NCBI GenBank assembly: GCA_020633895.1 | Contig: JACKCT010000001.1 | Span: 518,187-582,186 of the forward strand | DNA length: 64,000 bases | Origin: Deltaproteobacteria bacterium | Lineage (GTDB): Bacteria > Lernaellota > Lernaellaia > JACKCT01 | Direction: 5' to 3' | Shown: piece after piece, positions 25,504 to 34,934 of the stretch | Layout: each line of letters begins with the position of its first letter | Numbering within the stretch: position 1 is the first letter of the stretch | Program-made: the position numbers and the translations under genes | Notes under the pieces: model-generated | The model's input: only the letters and a program-made list of their open reading frames with translations | What the model was told of the DNA's origin: nothing | Database searches by the model: none

Positions 25504-26934
25504 ATGATCCGATTCCGACGATCCAAATTCTTCAAATACCGCAGCCTGCCGTTCGCGCTGTGTTTCCTGGTGGGCCTGCTGATGACCGTCGCCGGTCCGG
25601 CGATGGGCAGTCCCGAGAGTCGTGCCGAAAAGACGACACCCGCGCCCGAGCCGGTCGAAACCAAGGGCAACGGCGAGGTGTTGCTCGTCAGCCTGGACGG
25701 CACCGTCAATCCGGGCAGCGCCGACTTTTTCCGCTATGCGTTGGAGCGCGCGACGGCCGGCAGCTACGAGGCGCTGGTTATCCAACTCGACACGCCCGGC
25801 GGCCTGGTCGATTCCACACGAGACATCGTGCAGGGCTTCCTCAACTCCACGACGCCGGTGGTGGTGTACGTCGCTCCCCAGGGGGCGCGGGCCGGGAGCG
25901 CGGGCGTGATGATTACGCTGGCGGCCCATGTGGCGGCCATGGCGCCGAGCACGAACATCGGCGCGGCCCATCCCGTCGCCGGCGGCGGACAGGAAATGGA
26001 CGAGACCATGACCGCCAAGATCACCAACGACACGGCGGCGTGGATCGAGGGCATCGCCGAGCAGCGGGGCCGTAACAAGGAGTGGGCGGTCAAGGCCGTG
26101 CGCGATTCGGAGTCCATCACCAGCACCGACGCGCTCAAGACGAACGTCATCGACCTGATCGCGGAGAATCTGGACGACCTGCTCGCCAAGATCGACGGGC
26201 GCAAGGTCACGCTGGCCGAAGGCAAGGTCCACACGCTGGCGACCGACGGCGCCAAGGTGGTGCATCTCCAGCCGTCATTCAAGCACACGGTGCTCATGCG
26301 CCTGGCCGATCCGAACATCGGCTACATGCTCATGATCGTCGGCTTCCTGGGCATCTACACCGAGTTTTCCCACCCGGGCCTGATCGTCCCCGGCGTGGTC
26401 GGCGCCATCTGCTTCCTCCTGTTTTTGATGAGCACGCAGGTGCTGCCGATCAATCTGGTGGGCATGCTGCTGATCGTGGTGGCGATGGTGCTCTTCTTCC
26501 TGGAGACGCAAACCTCCACCTTTGGTATTCTGACGGCGGGCGGCGCGCTGGCGCTCCTGCTGGGCTCGTTGTTCCTCTATGACGTCCCGGAGAAAGTCGT
26601 GGATTCGCCGGACTTTTCGTTGTCGGTGTCGTGGGCGCTGGTGATTCCGGTGACGGCCGGATTTACCCTGTTCGTCACGGCGGTGATGTTTTTGGTCGTG
26701 AAGGTGCAGCGCGCCCGGCCGTCGACCGGCCATGAAACGCTCATCGGCGCGATCGCGTTGGCCGCGACGGCAATTGACGATCGCCACGGCCAGGTCAAAT
26801 ACGACGGCGTGCGTTGGACGGCCCGGTCCCGGACGCCCATCCCCGCGGACGCCAAGGTGCGCATTACGGCGTCGACCGGCTCGACCGTGACCGTGGAGCC
26901 CGCCGGCGACGACGAGGAATTGACCATCGCGTAA
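25504..26934 (+). CDS. nfeD: NfeD-family membrane serine protease
   Basis: 476 residues. A signal peptide at residues 1-35 ([17 protein letters not shown]) leads to a ClpP-like domain: [19 protein letters not shown] and [13 protein letters not shown] with the catalytic Ser (S132); K172 is the likely partner Lys by spacing to archaeal NfeD. Four to five membrane helices follow (about 270-410). The C-terminal 60 residues form an OB-fold ([18 protein letters not shown]). Its partner is a slipin, encoded 68 bases downstream. In archaeal relatives the protease cleaves the slipin C-terminus. The gene belongs to the long NfeD class. Confidence 0.92.
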   Translation: MIRFRRSKFFKYRSLPFALCFLVGLLMTVAGPAMGSPESRAEKTTPAPEPVETKGNGEVLLVSLDGTVNPGSADFFRYALERATAGSYEALVIQLDTPGGLVDSTRDIVQGFLNSTTPVVVYVAPQGARAGSAGVMITLAAHVAAMAPSTNIGAAHPVAGGGQEMDETMTAKITNDTAAWIEGIAEQRGRNKEWAVKAVRDSESITSTDALKTNVIDLIAENLDDLLAKIDGRKVTLAEGKVHTLATDGAKVVHLQPSFKHTVLMRLADPNIGYMLMIVGFLGIYTEFSHPGLIVPGVVGAICFLLFLMSTQVLPINLVGMLLIVVAMVLFFLETQTSTFGILTAGGALALLLGSLFLYDVPEKVVDSPDFSLSVSWALVIPVTAGFTLFVTAVMFLVVKVQRARPSTGHETLIGAIALAATAIDDRHGQVKYDGVRWTARSRTPIPADAKVRITASTGSTVTVEPAGDDEELTIA

Positions 26935-27002
26935 AATCGCGCCGCGACGGCGCGTTGAGCTCGCGGCGCGGGAGCGTCGTGAAATATCAAAAGGGGGTCC
27001 CC

Positions 27003-27779
27003 ATGCAGGCCGTTGGCGGTCTCGGTATTCTCATCCTTTTCGTGGTCGCGATTCTCATTTCGGGCATTCGCGTGCTCAACGAATACGAGCGCGGCGTCGT
27101 GTTCCGGCTGGGTCGCGTGACGCCGGAGATCGGTCCCGGCCTCAAGTGGATCATCCCCGGCATCGACCGGTTGGTGAAGGTCTCCACCCGCATCATCACC
27201 ATGGATATCCCGCCCCAGGACGTCATCACCCGCGACAACGTGACGGTGAAGGTCAACGCGGTGTTCTATTTCCGCGTCATGGAGCCGACCAAGGCGATCC
27301 TCGAGGTGGAAAACTACATCTACGCCACCAGCCAGTTGGCCCAGACCACGCTGCGCAGCGTCCTGGGCGAAGTGGAGCTGGACGATCTGCTGTCCAATCG
27401 GGAAAAGATCAACGAAAAGCTGCAACAGATCATCGACGAACAGACCGACCCGTGGGGCGTGAAGGTTACGGCCGTCGAGGTCAAGCACATCGATCTGCCC
27501 AGCGAGATGCAGCGCGCCATGGCCCGCCAGGCCGAGGCCGAGCGCGAACGGCGCGCTAAGGTCATTGCCGCCCAAGGCGAGTTCGAGGCTTCCAAGCGCC
27601 TGTCCGAGGCGGCTGCTGTGATCCATGCCGAACCGGCCGCGCTGCAACTGCGCTTCCTGCAAACGTTGGCGGAGATCGCCACGGAGAACAATTCGACGAC
27701 ACTCTTCCCGGTGCCCATCGATCTGTTCGCGCCGTTCATCGACTCGATGAAGCAGAAGATGAAAGAAGAAAACAAATAG
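27003..27779 (+). CDS. Slipin/stomatin (SPFH-domain membrane protein)
   Basis: 258 residues. One N-terminal helix ([14 protein letters not shown]) is followed by the SPFH domain, with [34 protein letters not shown] and [19 protein letters not shown], then a helical coiled-coil ([17 protein letters not shown]). It forms oligomers in the membrane and works with NfeD. Start MQAVGGLG at 27003 has AAGGGGG five bases upstream; a longer frame begins inside nfeD. A G/C-rich hairpin follows the stop. Confidence 0.93.
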   Translation: MQAVGGLGILILFVVAILISGIRVLNEYERGVVFRLGRVTPEIGPGLKWIIPGIDRLVKVSTRIITMDIPPQDVITRDNVTVKVNAVFYFRVMEPTKAILEVENYIYATSQLAQTTLRSVLGEVELDDLLSNREKINEKLQQIIDEQTDPWGVKVTAVEVKHIDLPSEMQRAMARQAEAERERRAKVIAAQGEFEASKRLSEAAAVIHAEPAALQLRFLQTLAEIATENNSTTLFPVPIDLFAPFIDSMKQKMKEENK

Positions 27780-27802
27780 CGACACGCCCAGGGCAAACGC
27801 GC

Positions 27803-27827
27803 AAAGCCTCCCCACGGGGGAGGCTTT
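27803..27827 (+). terminator. Hairpin after the slipin gene
   Basis: AAAGCCTCCCC and GGGGAGGCTTT are perfect 11-base arms around a 3-base loop. The following bases are TGTTG rather than a long T-run, so termination is likely but not ideal. Confidence 0.6.
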
Positions 27828-27845
27828 GTTGTAGAACCGTCCGCG

Positions 27846-28883
27846 ATGAAAACCTCCGATTTCGACTTTGATCTGCCGCCCGAATTGATCGCCCAGACGC
27901 CCGCCGAGCGCCGGGACGCGGCGCGATTGTTCGTCTATCGACGGGACACGGACGCCGTCGAGCATCGCGTGGTGTCCGATCTGCCGTCGCTGCTCTCGCC
28001 TCGGGATCTGATGGTCTTCAACGACACGAAGGTGCGTCCGGCGCGGTTGTTCGGCCGTCGTCCCACCGGCGGCAAGGTGGAGCTGCTGTTGCTCAACCAA
28101 ACGGGCGAAGACACTTTCGAAGCGGTGGGCAAGCCGGGGCGAGGCCTGAAGGTCGGCGGCGAATTGCTGTTCGACGAAGGCTTGGCGGCGGTGGTCGAGG
28201 CGAAAGACGAGGACGGGCGCCTGCGGGTGCGGTTCGTTGGGGAAGACGTGCCGGGCGCGCTGGCGCGGGTGGGGCATATGCCGCTGCCGCCGTATATCCG
28301 TCGCGAAGCCGAGTCGGTGGCCGAGTACGACGCGCTGGACAAAGAGCGGTATCAGACCGTGTACGCCCGCGAAACCGGCGCCGTGGCGGCTCCGACGGCG
28401 GGTCTGCATTTCACGCCGGAGTTGTTGGCGTCGTTGGATCGGGTCGGCGTCGGGCGCGCGTTCGTGACGCTGCATGTGGGCGAGGGGACGTTTCGGCCGG
28501 TGCGGGCGGACGACTTATCCGGCCACGAAATGCATTCCGAGGGGTTTGTGATCGACGGGGCGGCGGCCGACGCGATCAATGCCCACAGGGCGTCCGGGGG
28601 ACGCATTTTGGCGGTGGGGACCACGTCCTGTCGCGCGTTGGAGTCGGCGGCGCGGGACGGTCGGGTGTGCCCCGGCGCGGCGGACACGCGGCTGTTCATT
28701 GCGCCCGGATACGAATTCCGGATCGTCGACCGTCTGATGACCAACTTCCACCTGCCCAAGTCCACGCTGCTGATGCTCGTCTCCGCGCTGGTCGGCCGGG
28801 AATGCCTGCTTGAGCTTTACGCCGAGGCGGTGCGGGAGCGGTATCGGTTTTTCAGTTACGGCGACGCGATGTTGATTTTGTGA
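27846..28883 (+). CDS. queA: tRNA preQ1(34) S-adenosylmethionine ribosyltransferase-isomerase
   Basis: 345 residues, the normal QueA length. Diagnostic segments: FDFDLPPELIAQTPAERRD at the start, MVFNDTKVRPARLFGRR, MPLPPYIRREAE, APTAGLHFTPELL, TLHVGEGTFRPV, SCRALESAAR, TNFHLPKSTLLMLVSAL and YRFFSYGDAMLIL at the end. It transfers the ribosyl part of SAM to preQ1 in tRNA to make epoxyqueuosine. Another queuosine gene, queD, lies at 40787. No strong Shine-Dalgarno is visible before the ATG, which follows the slipin hairpin closely. Confidence 0.96.
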   Translation: MKTSDFDFDLPPELIAQTPAERRDAARLFVYRRDTDAVEHRVVSDLPSLLSPRDLMVFNDTKVRPARLFGRRPTGGKVELLLLNQTGEDTFEAVGKPGRGLKVGGELLFDEGLAAVVEAKDEDGRLRVRFVGEDVPGALARVGHMPLPPYIRREAESVAEYDALDKERYQTVYARETGAVAAPTAGLHFTPELLASLDRVGVGRAFVTLHVGEGTFRPVRADDLSGHEMHSEGFVIDGAAADAINAHRASGGRILAVGTTSCRALESAARDGRVCPGAADTRLFIAPGYEFRIVDRLMTNFHLPKSTLLMLVSALVGRECLLELYAEAVRERYRFFSYGDAMLIL

Positions 28884-29187
28884 TTCGGCGATGTGACGAC
28901 ACGACCGTCTCCCTAGCATCGGGTGGTGGGCGACTTGGCGAATTTCTCTGGAACCTGAACCTAGGGTGTCATTCTGAGTGAAACGAAGAATCCGGCTCCG
29001 ACCTGATTTTTCGACAACGTTGTCGAAGTGACTGGTCATTCCCAGATCCTTCACTTCGTTCAGGATGACATATGTTTTTCTGGCTTGCGGCTGAGTGCGA
29101 ACAACGAGCGGCACGACGTTTGCCCTCATCGTAACTCCCACAATTCGCCCGCTGTTTTGAAACCGCAAAAATGCTAAAACCTCCCCC
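28884..29187. other. Gap between queA and the SGNH gene
   Basis: 304 bases without a credible gene. It holds a family B inverted-repeat element (28967-29070) and an AT-richer stretch ahead of the next gene. No clear terminator after queA and no confident promoter for the next gene. Confidence 0.6.
28967..29070. repeat. Family B inverted-repeat element, copy 1
   Basis: 104 bp. The left arm starts TGTCATTCTGAGTGAAACGA, the right arm ends TTCGTTCAGGATGACA; the 26-base arms match at 20 positions. A central perfect palindrome, TCGACAACGTTGTCGA, lies between them. A second copy is at 47692-47785. It carries no open frame. Confidence 0.75.
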
Positions 29188-30828
29188 ATGAACGACGCGA
29201 GGCACTCCCGATCTTGGCTTAAGCGCCTGGCCTTTATGGCGCTGGCGTTCGTGCTGTTTCTCGTGGTGGCGGAGATCGGGCTGCGGGTTTTCGGCGCGGT
29301 GGCTTTGCGTGTCGCAAGAGGCGAGGCGCCCGACGATCGGGACCGGGTCATCCTGACGCTCGGCGATTCGTTCACCTACGGCATCGGCGCCGGACCGGCC
29401 CATTCCTACCCCGCCCAACTGCAAGCCCTGATCAACCGGGACCACCCGGACGGCGTGCGCGTCGTCAACGGCGGCCAGCCCTACATGGACTCCACCACGC
29501 TGCTGGCCCAGCTTCCGAAAACGCTCAACGACCGCGCGCCCGACGCCGTCGTGCTGCTGGTGGGATACAACAACCGCTTCCGCGAACACGTCGGCCCCCA
29601 CGAGGAAGGCTGGCGGGCGTTTTTCACGCGTCACTTCGGGCGGGTGCGTCTGGTGCAGTTGGCGAAGATCGCGCTGGTGAATCTGGAGGAAGACCCCAAC
29701 GCGATGATGGAGCCCCACGTGCCCAAGCTGGAGGCGAGCGAGGTGGCGGAGATGCTCAAATCCGATCCGCGTCTGGCGGACACGTGGGAGCATTTCAAGG
29801 TCTTCGCCCAGGGCCGGGATGTCGTCTCCGAACCCAAGGAGGGCGACGGACCGGGCGCCTGGGCGGCGTACGGCCTATTCTGGCTGTGCGTGAATAAGGA
29901 ATCGGATCGGGCGGACGCGGCCTTCGACAAGGCGTTCGCGTTGGACCATGACCACTTCGGCGCGACGGCCGGCGCCGGTTATCTTTACGTCTATCGCAAC
30001 GAACTGGTGCAGGGATTCCGCAAGGTCTGGTTCTCGCTGGAATCGGATCTGCAACAAGCGGGCATGGGATATCTGCGCCTGCAGATGGGCGACCCGAAGG
30101 GGGCGGTCGAATATCTGCGCCAATCCTACAAGCTTGCGCCCTTCACGATCACCGCGCCCCACGGCTTGGCCATCGCCTACATGCGTCTGGGGCAATTGGA
30201 CGACGCGATGTTCGCCATTCGCATCGCCCAGTCGCTGGAGCCCTGGAACGTGGAGGTGAGTTGGACGCTCGGCGAGATTTACCTGGCGGCCGGGCAGGGG
30301 GAGAAGGCGGTGGAGGCGTTCGAAAAATCCCTGGGCGACAGCCACCACCATCCCGGCCACTACGGGCGCATCACGCGGATGTGGCAATCCCGGCCGACGC
30401 GTCCCGACGCCGAGTTCGCCGATGATCCGGTGCTGGCGGCGTGGGGACCGCACGCTCGCGATTGGCGACGCCTGGCCGATTGGACGAACGAGGTGTTGCG
30501 CGGCCGAAAGGAAGCGCGGGCGGCGGAAAATCTGATCGCCGACCTGGGCGACATCCATGTCGTGCTGCAAAATCGCGGCATCCCGCTTTACCTGATGAGC
30601 TATCCCGACAATTTCTATCGCGAGGAACTGCGCGCTTTCGCCAAGGCCGACGGCATTCCGTTCATCGACCACGTGCCCGACTACGAGAAGATCCTGCTCA
30701 CGCGCGATCGGGATGAGATTTTCCGCCGCGACGGCCACTGCACGCCCGAGGGGTACGGCATCATGGCGCGCAATGTCTATGAAGCGCTCAAGGCCGACGG
30801 CCTGACCGAGCCGCGAGTCGCCCCATGA
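29188..30828 (+). CDS. Membrane-anchored SGNH hydrolase with internal TPR repeats
   Basis: 546 residues. An N-terminal helix (residues 13-30) anchors it. ILTLGDSFTYGIG carries the SGNH nucleophile Ser (S61); the catalytic Asp and His are in RRDGHCTPEGYG (D515, H517, spaced as DxH rather than DxxH). About residues 220-400 between them hold TPR-like repeats (AGYLYVYRN, MRLGQLDDAMFAI, GEIYLAAGQGEKAVEAFEKS). SGNH enzymes of this type often act as O-acetyltransferases or esterases on glycans. Its stop overlaps the ATG of the membrane-protein gene downstream. Confidence 0.8.
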   Translation: MNDARHSRSWLKRLAFMALAFVLFLVVAEIGLRVFGAVALRVARGEAPDDRDRVILTLGDSFTYGIGAGPAHSYPAQLQALINRDHPDGVRVVNGGQPYMDSTTLLAQLPKTLNDRAPDAVVLLVGYNNRFREHVGPHEEGWRAFFTRHFGRVRLVQLAKIALVNLEEDPNAMMEPHVPKLEASEVAEMLKSDPRLADTWEHFKVFAQGRDVVSEPKEGDGPGAWAAYGLFWLCVNKESDRADAAFDKAFALDHDHFGATAGAGYLYVYRNELVQGFRKVWFSLESDLQQAGMGYLRLQMGDPKGAVEYLRQSYKLAPFTITAPHGLAIAYMRLGQLDDAMFAIRIAQSLEPWNVEVSWTLGEIYLAAGQGEKAVEAFEKSLGDSHHHPGHYGRITRMWQSRPTRPDAEFADDPVLAAWGPHARDWRRLADWTNEVLRGRKEARAAENLIADLGDIHVVLQNRGIPLYLMSYPDNFYREELRAFAKADGIPFIDHVPDYEKILLTRDRDEIFRRDGHCTPEGYGIMARNVYEALKADGLTEPRVAP

Positions 30829-32603
30829 CCGACAACGCGCGACGACGAAACCGCCTGCTCGCCGTGGCGCTGTTCGCGGCGCTGACCCTGGCGTTCTTCG
30901 CGCCGAATTTGCCTCATCTGTCCGACGCGATTATCGGCCATCCCGATTCGGACGCCTACAAGCACGTCTGGGGGCAGTGGTGGGTCGTGGACAACATCGT
31001 TCACCACGGCCGCTATCCCGTCACGTCCGATCGCATGAACTTTCCCGACAACGGCGGCTTCTGGTGCCTGGACGGGTTCAACGCTCTGCTGACGATGCCG
31101 TTGCGCCTTGTCATGGCGCCGATCACGGCCTTCAATCTCCTAGTCCTGATGCACGTCTTCCTCGCCGCGTTTTTCACCTACCTCTTTTTACGAGACCTGG
31201 AGGTGCCGTGGCCCGGCGCGGTTGCGGGCGGGGCGGCGTTCGCGTTTTGTCCTTATATGACGGCGTTTCCCATCGGCAGCGGCGTCGCCGAAACGCAGGT
31301 CATCGGCTTGCTTCCGCTGTATTTGCTGGCGCTGCGTCGGGCGTGGCTCGGATCGATGCGCGCGGCGGTCGCGGCGGGATTTCTGATCGTCGCGACGGGC
31401 TTTGCCTGCTGGAGTTACGGCATCTATTCGGGCGTCATCACGGCCGGGGCGATCGCCGGTTATTTTGTGTTCGCCTGGAAGGACCGGGCACGGCCGGCCG
31501 ACGAATCTCGCGCTCCCGTCGACAAGAAACTCGCGATGCGCGCCGTGGCGTTTGTCGTCCTCGCGGCGGTCACGGCGTTGCCGCTGGGGCTGATCGTTCG
31601 CGGCACCGTCAAGGGCGATGACGCGGTGTACGCGCGACCGTTGTCCGTCTTCCCCGAAGGTCCCAAGCCTTGGGAGGAACCGGCGCTCACCAGCTTCGCC
31701 CTGGCCGAGTACGTGACCCCCGGCGAAGGGGGGCGCCATCATGACGAATTCGTCGACATGCTCATGTACGTCGCCTATCCGGGGCTCGTCGTCCTTGCGT
31801 TGGCGATGGTGGGCTTCGTCGCCGCGCGTCGCCGGGCGTGGCCGTATGCGTTGGGCGCGGGCGTGTTCATTTTGTTGTCGCTGGGGCCGGTCATCCTACT
31901 GACGCGAGGCTCGCCGACGGGCGTCTATAATCCGCTCTACATCGCGCTGTATTACGCCATGCCGCTTTTCAACACGACGATCCACTCGGTCGACCGTTTC
32001 GCCATCGGGGCGGCGCTGTTCCTGGCGATCGGGGCGGGTTTCGGCGTCGAGGTTATCGCCAAACGCATCCCAAGGGCACGAGTGGCGGGCGTTGTCGCGG
32101 CGGTCGTGATCGTCGCTGAGTCGGCGTTTGTCAGCCCGAGCATCTGGCCGCTGCCCACCTCCCCCGAGCCGTCGATGGAGGTCGCCCAATACCTGCGCGA
32201 TCAACCCGGCGACTTCGCGGTCTTCGATCTGCCGGACGTCAAGGAAGGCACCGGCCTGTTCCCCGGCGAAATTTTCTATTGGCAGATCGTCCATCGCCGC
32301 CCGATTCCCTACAGCCTCGAAGGCATGGCCGAGAGCGTGCGCTACAACGCGCTCTACAACGACGTGCATAACGCCGTCACCAACGAGGACGCGCCGCCGG
32401 CGGATTTTGACGGGGCGATTCGCGATCTGGCGGCGGCGGGATTCGGCTACGTCGTGCTGTGGGGCCGCTGGATTCCCGACGATCGGGAAGATGAATTGCA
32501 CACCATGTTCGAGGCGTTGCTCGAACCGCTCACCGTCATCGGCGATGCCTGGATCTATCGCGTCCCCGGCGCCGTCGACCCCGGCCCCGACTGGTGGAAA
32601 TAG
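30825..32603 (+). CDS. Multi-span membrane protein, GT-C-like
   Basis: 592 residues with about ten hydrophobic helices and a C-terminal soluble domain of about 130 residues. The first loop reads PDSDAYKHVWGQWW (residues 40-53); acidic residues in this place (D41, D43) are where GT-C enzymes such as the PMT/ArnT families hold the catalytic Asp. Glycosyltransferase activity with a polyprenyl-phosphate donor is an inference from this layout. Start overlaps the SGNH gene (ATGA). The pair may modify one surface glycan. A Tyr/Trp-rich C-terminus (ATSCCG shadow frames aside) shows no known motif. Confidence 0.65.
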   Translation: MTDNARRRNRLLAVALFAALTLAFFAPNLPHLSDAIIGHPDSDAYKHVWGQWWVVDNIVHHGRYPVTSDRMNFPDNGGFWCLDGFNALLTMPLRLVMAPITAFNLLVLMHVFLAAFFTYLFLRDLEVPWPGAVAGGAAFAFCPYMTAFPIGSGVAETQVIGLLPLYLLALRRAWLGSMRAAVAAGFLIVATGFACWSYGIYSGVITAGAIAGYFVFAWKDRARPADESRAPVDKKLAMRAVAFVVLAAVTALPLGLIVRGTVKGDDAVYARPLSVFPEGPKPWEEPALTSFALAEYVTPGEGGRHHDEFVDMLMYVAYPGLVVLALAMVGFVAARRRAWPYALGAGVFILLSLGPVILLTRGSPTGVYNPLYIALYYAMPLFNTTIHSVDRFAIGAALFLAIGAGFGVEVIAKRIPRARVAGVVAAVVIVAESAFVSPSIWPLPTSPEPSMEVAQYLRDQPGDFAVFDLPDVKEGTGLFPGEIFYWQIVHRRPIPYSLEGMAESVRYNALYNDVHNAVTNEDAPPADFDGAIRDLAAAGFGYVVLWGRWIPDDREDELHTMFEALLEPLTVIGDAWIYRVPGAVDPGPDWWK

Positions 32604-32735
32604 CACGGCCGTCGTTTTCCGCGAACAAATTTCTCGACGTCGATTCCTGGTGTGCGCGCGATCGCGTTTGATTTTCCTTCGAGCGCTGTGATACCGTTTT
32701 TTCGTTCGCGTTAGGGGAATGTTGGGACTTGGGCC

Positions 32736-32752
32736 GACGCCGCAACGGCGTC
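32736..32752 (+). other. Hairpin in the leader of the ACT-domain gene
   Basis: GACGCCG, CAA, CGGCGTC is a perfect 7-base stem with a 3-base loop, 63 bases upstream of the start codon. A weak promoter-like TTGATT-17-ATACCG lies upstream at 32668-32696. Confidence 0.3.
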
Positions 32753-32814
32753 GCGCGCGTCGCCGTCGATGGGGCGGTCGGCGCGGAATTCACATCCGAC
32801 AAAAGGGGTCATCC

Positions 32815-33225
32815 ATGGCGAAAGTTTCGAAGGTCAAACAGTTCCTGATCGAGATCACGGACGAACCGGGCGCCGGCGACGCGGTGCTGCAGGCGCTGGC
32901 GGCCTCCAAGGTCAACCTGATGGGCATCTGCGGTTGGCACGAGCCGCACGGCAAAACGAGCAAGGGGTACATCACCGTCATCCCCGCCGACCCCGCCGCC
33001 GCCAAGAAGGCGTTGACCAAGGCGAAGATCAAATCCAAGTCCCAGAACATGATCGCCGTGGAGACCGGCAACAAGCCCGGCGCCGTAGCCGAAGTGACGG
33101 GCAAGATCGCGGCCGCCGGCATCAACATCCGTTTCGCCTACGCCGCCGCGTCCTCGGCGAACAAGGGCATCACGTTCGTCGACGCCGACGCGACGCCCGC
33201 CAAGCTTACGAAGCTGCTCTCGTAA
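32815..33225 (+). CDS. Stand-alone double ACT-domain protein
   Basis: 136 residues made of two ACT-like units: residues 6-65 (FLIEITDEPGAGDAVLQALA) and 73-132 (IAVETGNKPGAVAEVTGKIA). Each begins with a beta strand and the D/N-K-PG turn typical of ACT regulatory domains that bind amino acids. No catalytic domain is attached, so it is probably a small ligand-binding regulator. Start at 32815 has AAAAGGGG about 6 bases upstream. It is monocistronic, bounded by a strong terminator. Confidence 0.8.
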   Translation: MAKVSKVKQFLIEITDEPGAGDAVLQALAASKVNLMGICGWHEPHGKTSKGYITVIPADPAAAKKALTKAKIKSKSQNMIAVETGNKPGAVAEVTGKIAAAGINIRFAYAAASSANKGITFVDADATPAKLTKLLS

Positions 33226-33259
33226 AACCGACGCGGTCCGTCCGCGATTTTCTCTCTCG

Positions 33260-33286
33260 AAACGACTCGCCCGCGCGAGTCGTTTT
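33260..33286 (+). terminator. Rho-independent terminator after the ACT gene
   Basis: AAACGACTCGC, loop CCGC, GCGAGTCGTTT: an 11-base perfect stem ending in TTTT. It lies 35 bases after the stop codon. Confidence 0.8.
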
Positions 33287-33397
33287 GCGTTGTGACCTTG
33301 GTCAATTTTTCGAGATTTGTCTCATTCTTTCCGTTCGTTTGGTGTATACTGCAATTGGGGATCGGTGCCGGGAGACCAAGCCCCAGGGAGGTGCGAA

Positions 33398-33712
33398 ATG
33401 TCGACCACGATCAACGCCACCGCCAAGCACGTCGAGGACGCCTACATCGCCGAACAAGAGATGGAAATGAGGGAGCTTCGCCGCGCGAAGGAAGCCGAGG
33501 ACATGGCCCAGCGCCAGGCTCGTTTCCAGCGCGAAGCCCACTACATGCACTGCCCGAAGTGCGGCACGCGCATGAAGACCATCAAGTTCGAAGGGGTCGC
33601 GATCGACAAATGCCCGCACTGCGAGGGCATCTATCTGGACAAGGGCGAGCTGGAACAACTGCGTCATGAGAACGAGCCGGGGCTGCTGCACCGACTGTTC
33701 CACATCGAATAG
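33398..33712 (+). CDS. Small zinc-ribbon protein, zf-TFIIB family
   Basis: 104 residues. Residues 1-50 are a charged helix (EQEMEMRELRRAKEAEDMAQ). Residues 52-95 form the zf-TFIIB ribbon: CPKCGTRMKTIKFEGVAIDK, then CPHCEGIYLDKGELEQL, with two CPxC knuckles for one zinc. Function of this family is not established; a role in nucleic-acid or protein binding is guessed. Start at 33398 has AGGGAGGTG just upstream. A possible -10 box TATACT sits at 33345-33350. Terminators lie on both sides, so it is monocistronic. Confidence 0.85.
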   Translation: MSTTINATAKHVEDAYIAEQEMEMRELRRAKEAEDMAQRQARFQREAHYMHCPKCGTRMKTIKFEGVAIDKCPHCEGIYLDKGELEQLRHENEPGLLHRLFHIE

Positions 33713-33763
33713 ACGCATCGCAAGGCTCCTCCCGGGGGCGCCCAAGCGCCCCTCCCTGATCGG

Positions 33764-33808
33764 ACGACCGGCGCGCGCACCAAGACGGTGGGCCACCGGT
33801 CGTTTTTT
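33764..33808 (+). terminator. Terminator after the zinc-ribbon gene
   Basis: Arms ACGACCGG and CCGGTCGT surround a 24-base loop and are followed by TTTTTT. A second small hairpin (GGGGCGC and GCGCCCC, 33735-33752) precedes it. Confidence 0.7.
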
Positions 33809-33851
33809 GTTGATGCTTGCCGTGCGTCGGCCTTCCCGCTATTGAACACCC

Positions 33852-34934
33852 ATGCCGCTCATCGAAGACGTTTTCTACGCGCGACCCGTTTCTTGGATTC
33901 GGCGTGTCGCCTTGACTCCGGTCCTGTGGATCGGATGGGGCTACGCGTTGGTGATGCGTGCGCGGGCTTGGGCGTATCGGTCGGGCGTGCTGCACTCGAC
34001 GACGGCGGCGCTGCCGGTGGTCAGCGTGGGCAACCTGACGGTCGGCGGGACGGGCAAGACGCCGGTGACGATCTGGCTGGCGCGGCGGTTGTCGGAGGCA
34101 GGGCGCAAACCGGTGGTGATCTCCCGAGGGTATCGCGGGTCGCTGGAAGGGCGGGTGGCCCTGGTCGGCGACGGATCGGCACGCACGCTCGACGCGGCCG
34201 AATGCGGGGACGAACCGGCGCTGCTGGCCGATTCGCTGCCGGGGGTGCCGGTGGTGATCGGCGCCAAGCGGGCGGAGGCGGTGGCCTTTGCCGAAGCGAA
34301 CACCCCGGCGGATGTCGTCATCGCGGATGACGCCTTTCAGCATATGGCGTTGCGCAGGGATCTCGACGTGGTCTGCGTGAACGGGGCGCTCGGGTTCGGC
34401 AACCATCTGACGCTTCCCTTCGGCCCGCTACGCGAACCGTTTTCCGCGCTGCGGCGGGCGGACCTGCTGGCGATCAACGTGACCAACGGCGAGCGGGACG
34501 ATATTGAATCGACCGCGCGGCGCGTCGGGTTCGGCGGCCCGGTTGTCCGGTGGCGTTACGAGGCGCGGGCTCTGCGTGATGTGGCGACCGGAGAGCGGCG
34601 GGATGTGGCCGAGTTTCGCGACGCGCCGGTCCATGCCCTGGCGGCGACGGCCCGTCCGGCGGGATTCTTCGCGTTGTTGCGCCAATTGGGGTTGAACGTC
34701 GTCGCCGAAACGCCGCTGCCCGATCATCGTGTCCCGACGGCGGAGGATTTTCGGGGGCGTCCGGTTGGCGGGGGAGAGGCGGTCGCCTATCATGTGGTCA
34801 CGGAAAAAGACGCGGTCAAGCTGCGAGGCGTGGTGTCGCCGGACGGCCGACCGATCCTGGCCCTTGAAGTGGCCGCCGTGTTCGGGGTAGAAGAGGCGGC
34901 TTTGGTCGACCGTTTATTGGGAGAAGTCCTTTGA
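33852..34934 (+). CDS. lpxK: Tetraacyldisaccharide 4'-kinase
   Basis: 360 residues. The P-loop VGNLTVGGTGKTPVTIWLAR is the LpxK signature, followed by VISRGYRG, GDEPALLA and DDAFQH (usually DDGFQH) near residue 160. HVVTEKDAVKL near the C-terminus is also typical. It phosphorylates the lipid A precursor at the 4' position at the inner membrane, so the cell makes lipid A. It heads the LPS core operon and overlaps gmhB by a TTGA junction. The ribosome site before the ATG is weak. Confidence 0.95.
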   Translation: MPLIEDVFYARPVSWIRRVALTPVLWIGWGYALVMRARAWAYRSGVLHSTTAALPVVSVGNLTVGGTGKTPVTIWLARRLSEAGRKPVVISRGYRGSLEGRVALVGDGSARTLDAAECGDEPALLADSLPGVPVVIGAKRAEAVAFAEANTPADVVIADDAFQHMALRRDLDVVCVNGALGFGNHLTLPFGPLREPFSALRRADLLAINVTNGERDDIESTARRVGFGGPVVRWRYEARALRDVATGERRDVAEFRDAPVHALAATARPAGFFALLRQLGLNVVAETPLPDHRVPTAEDFRGRPVGGGEAVAYHVVTEKDAVKLRGVVSPDGRPILALEVAAVFGVEEAALVDRLLGEVL

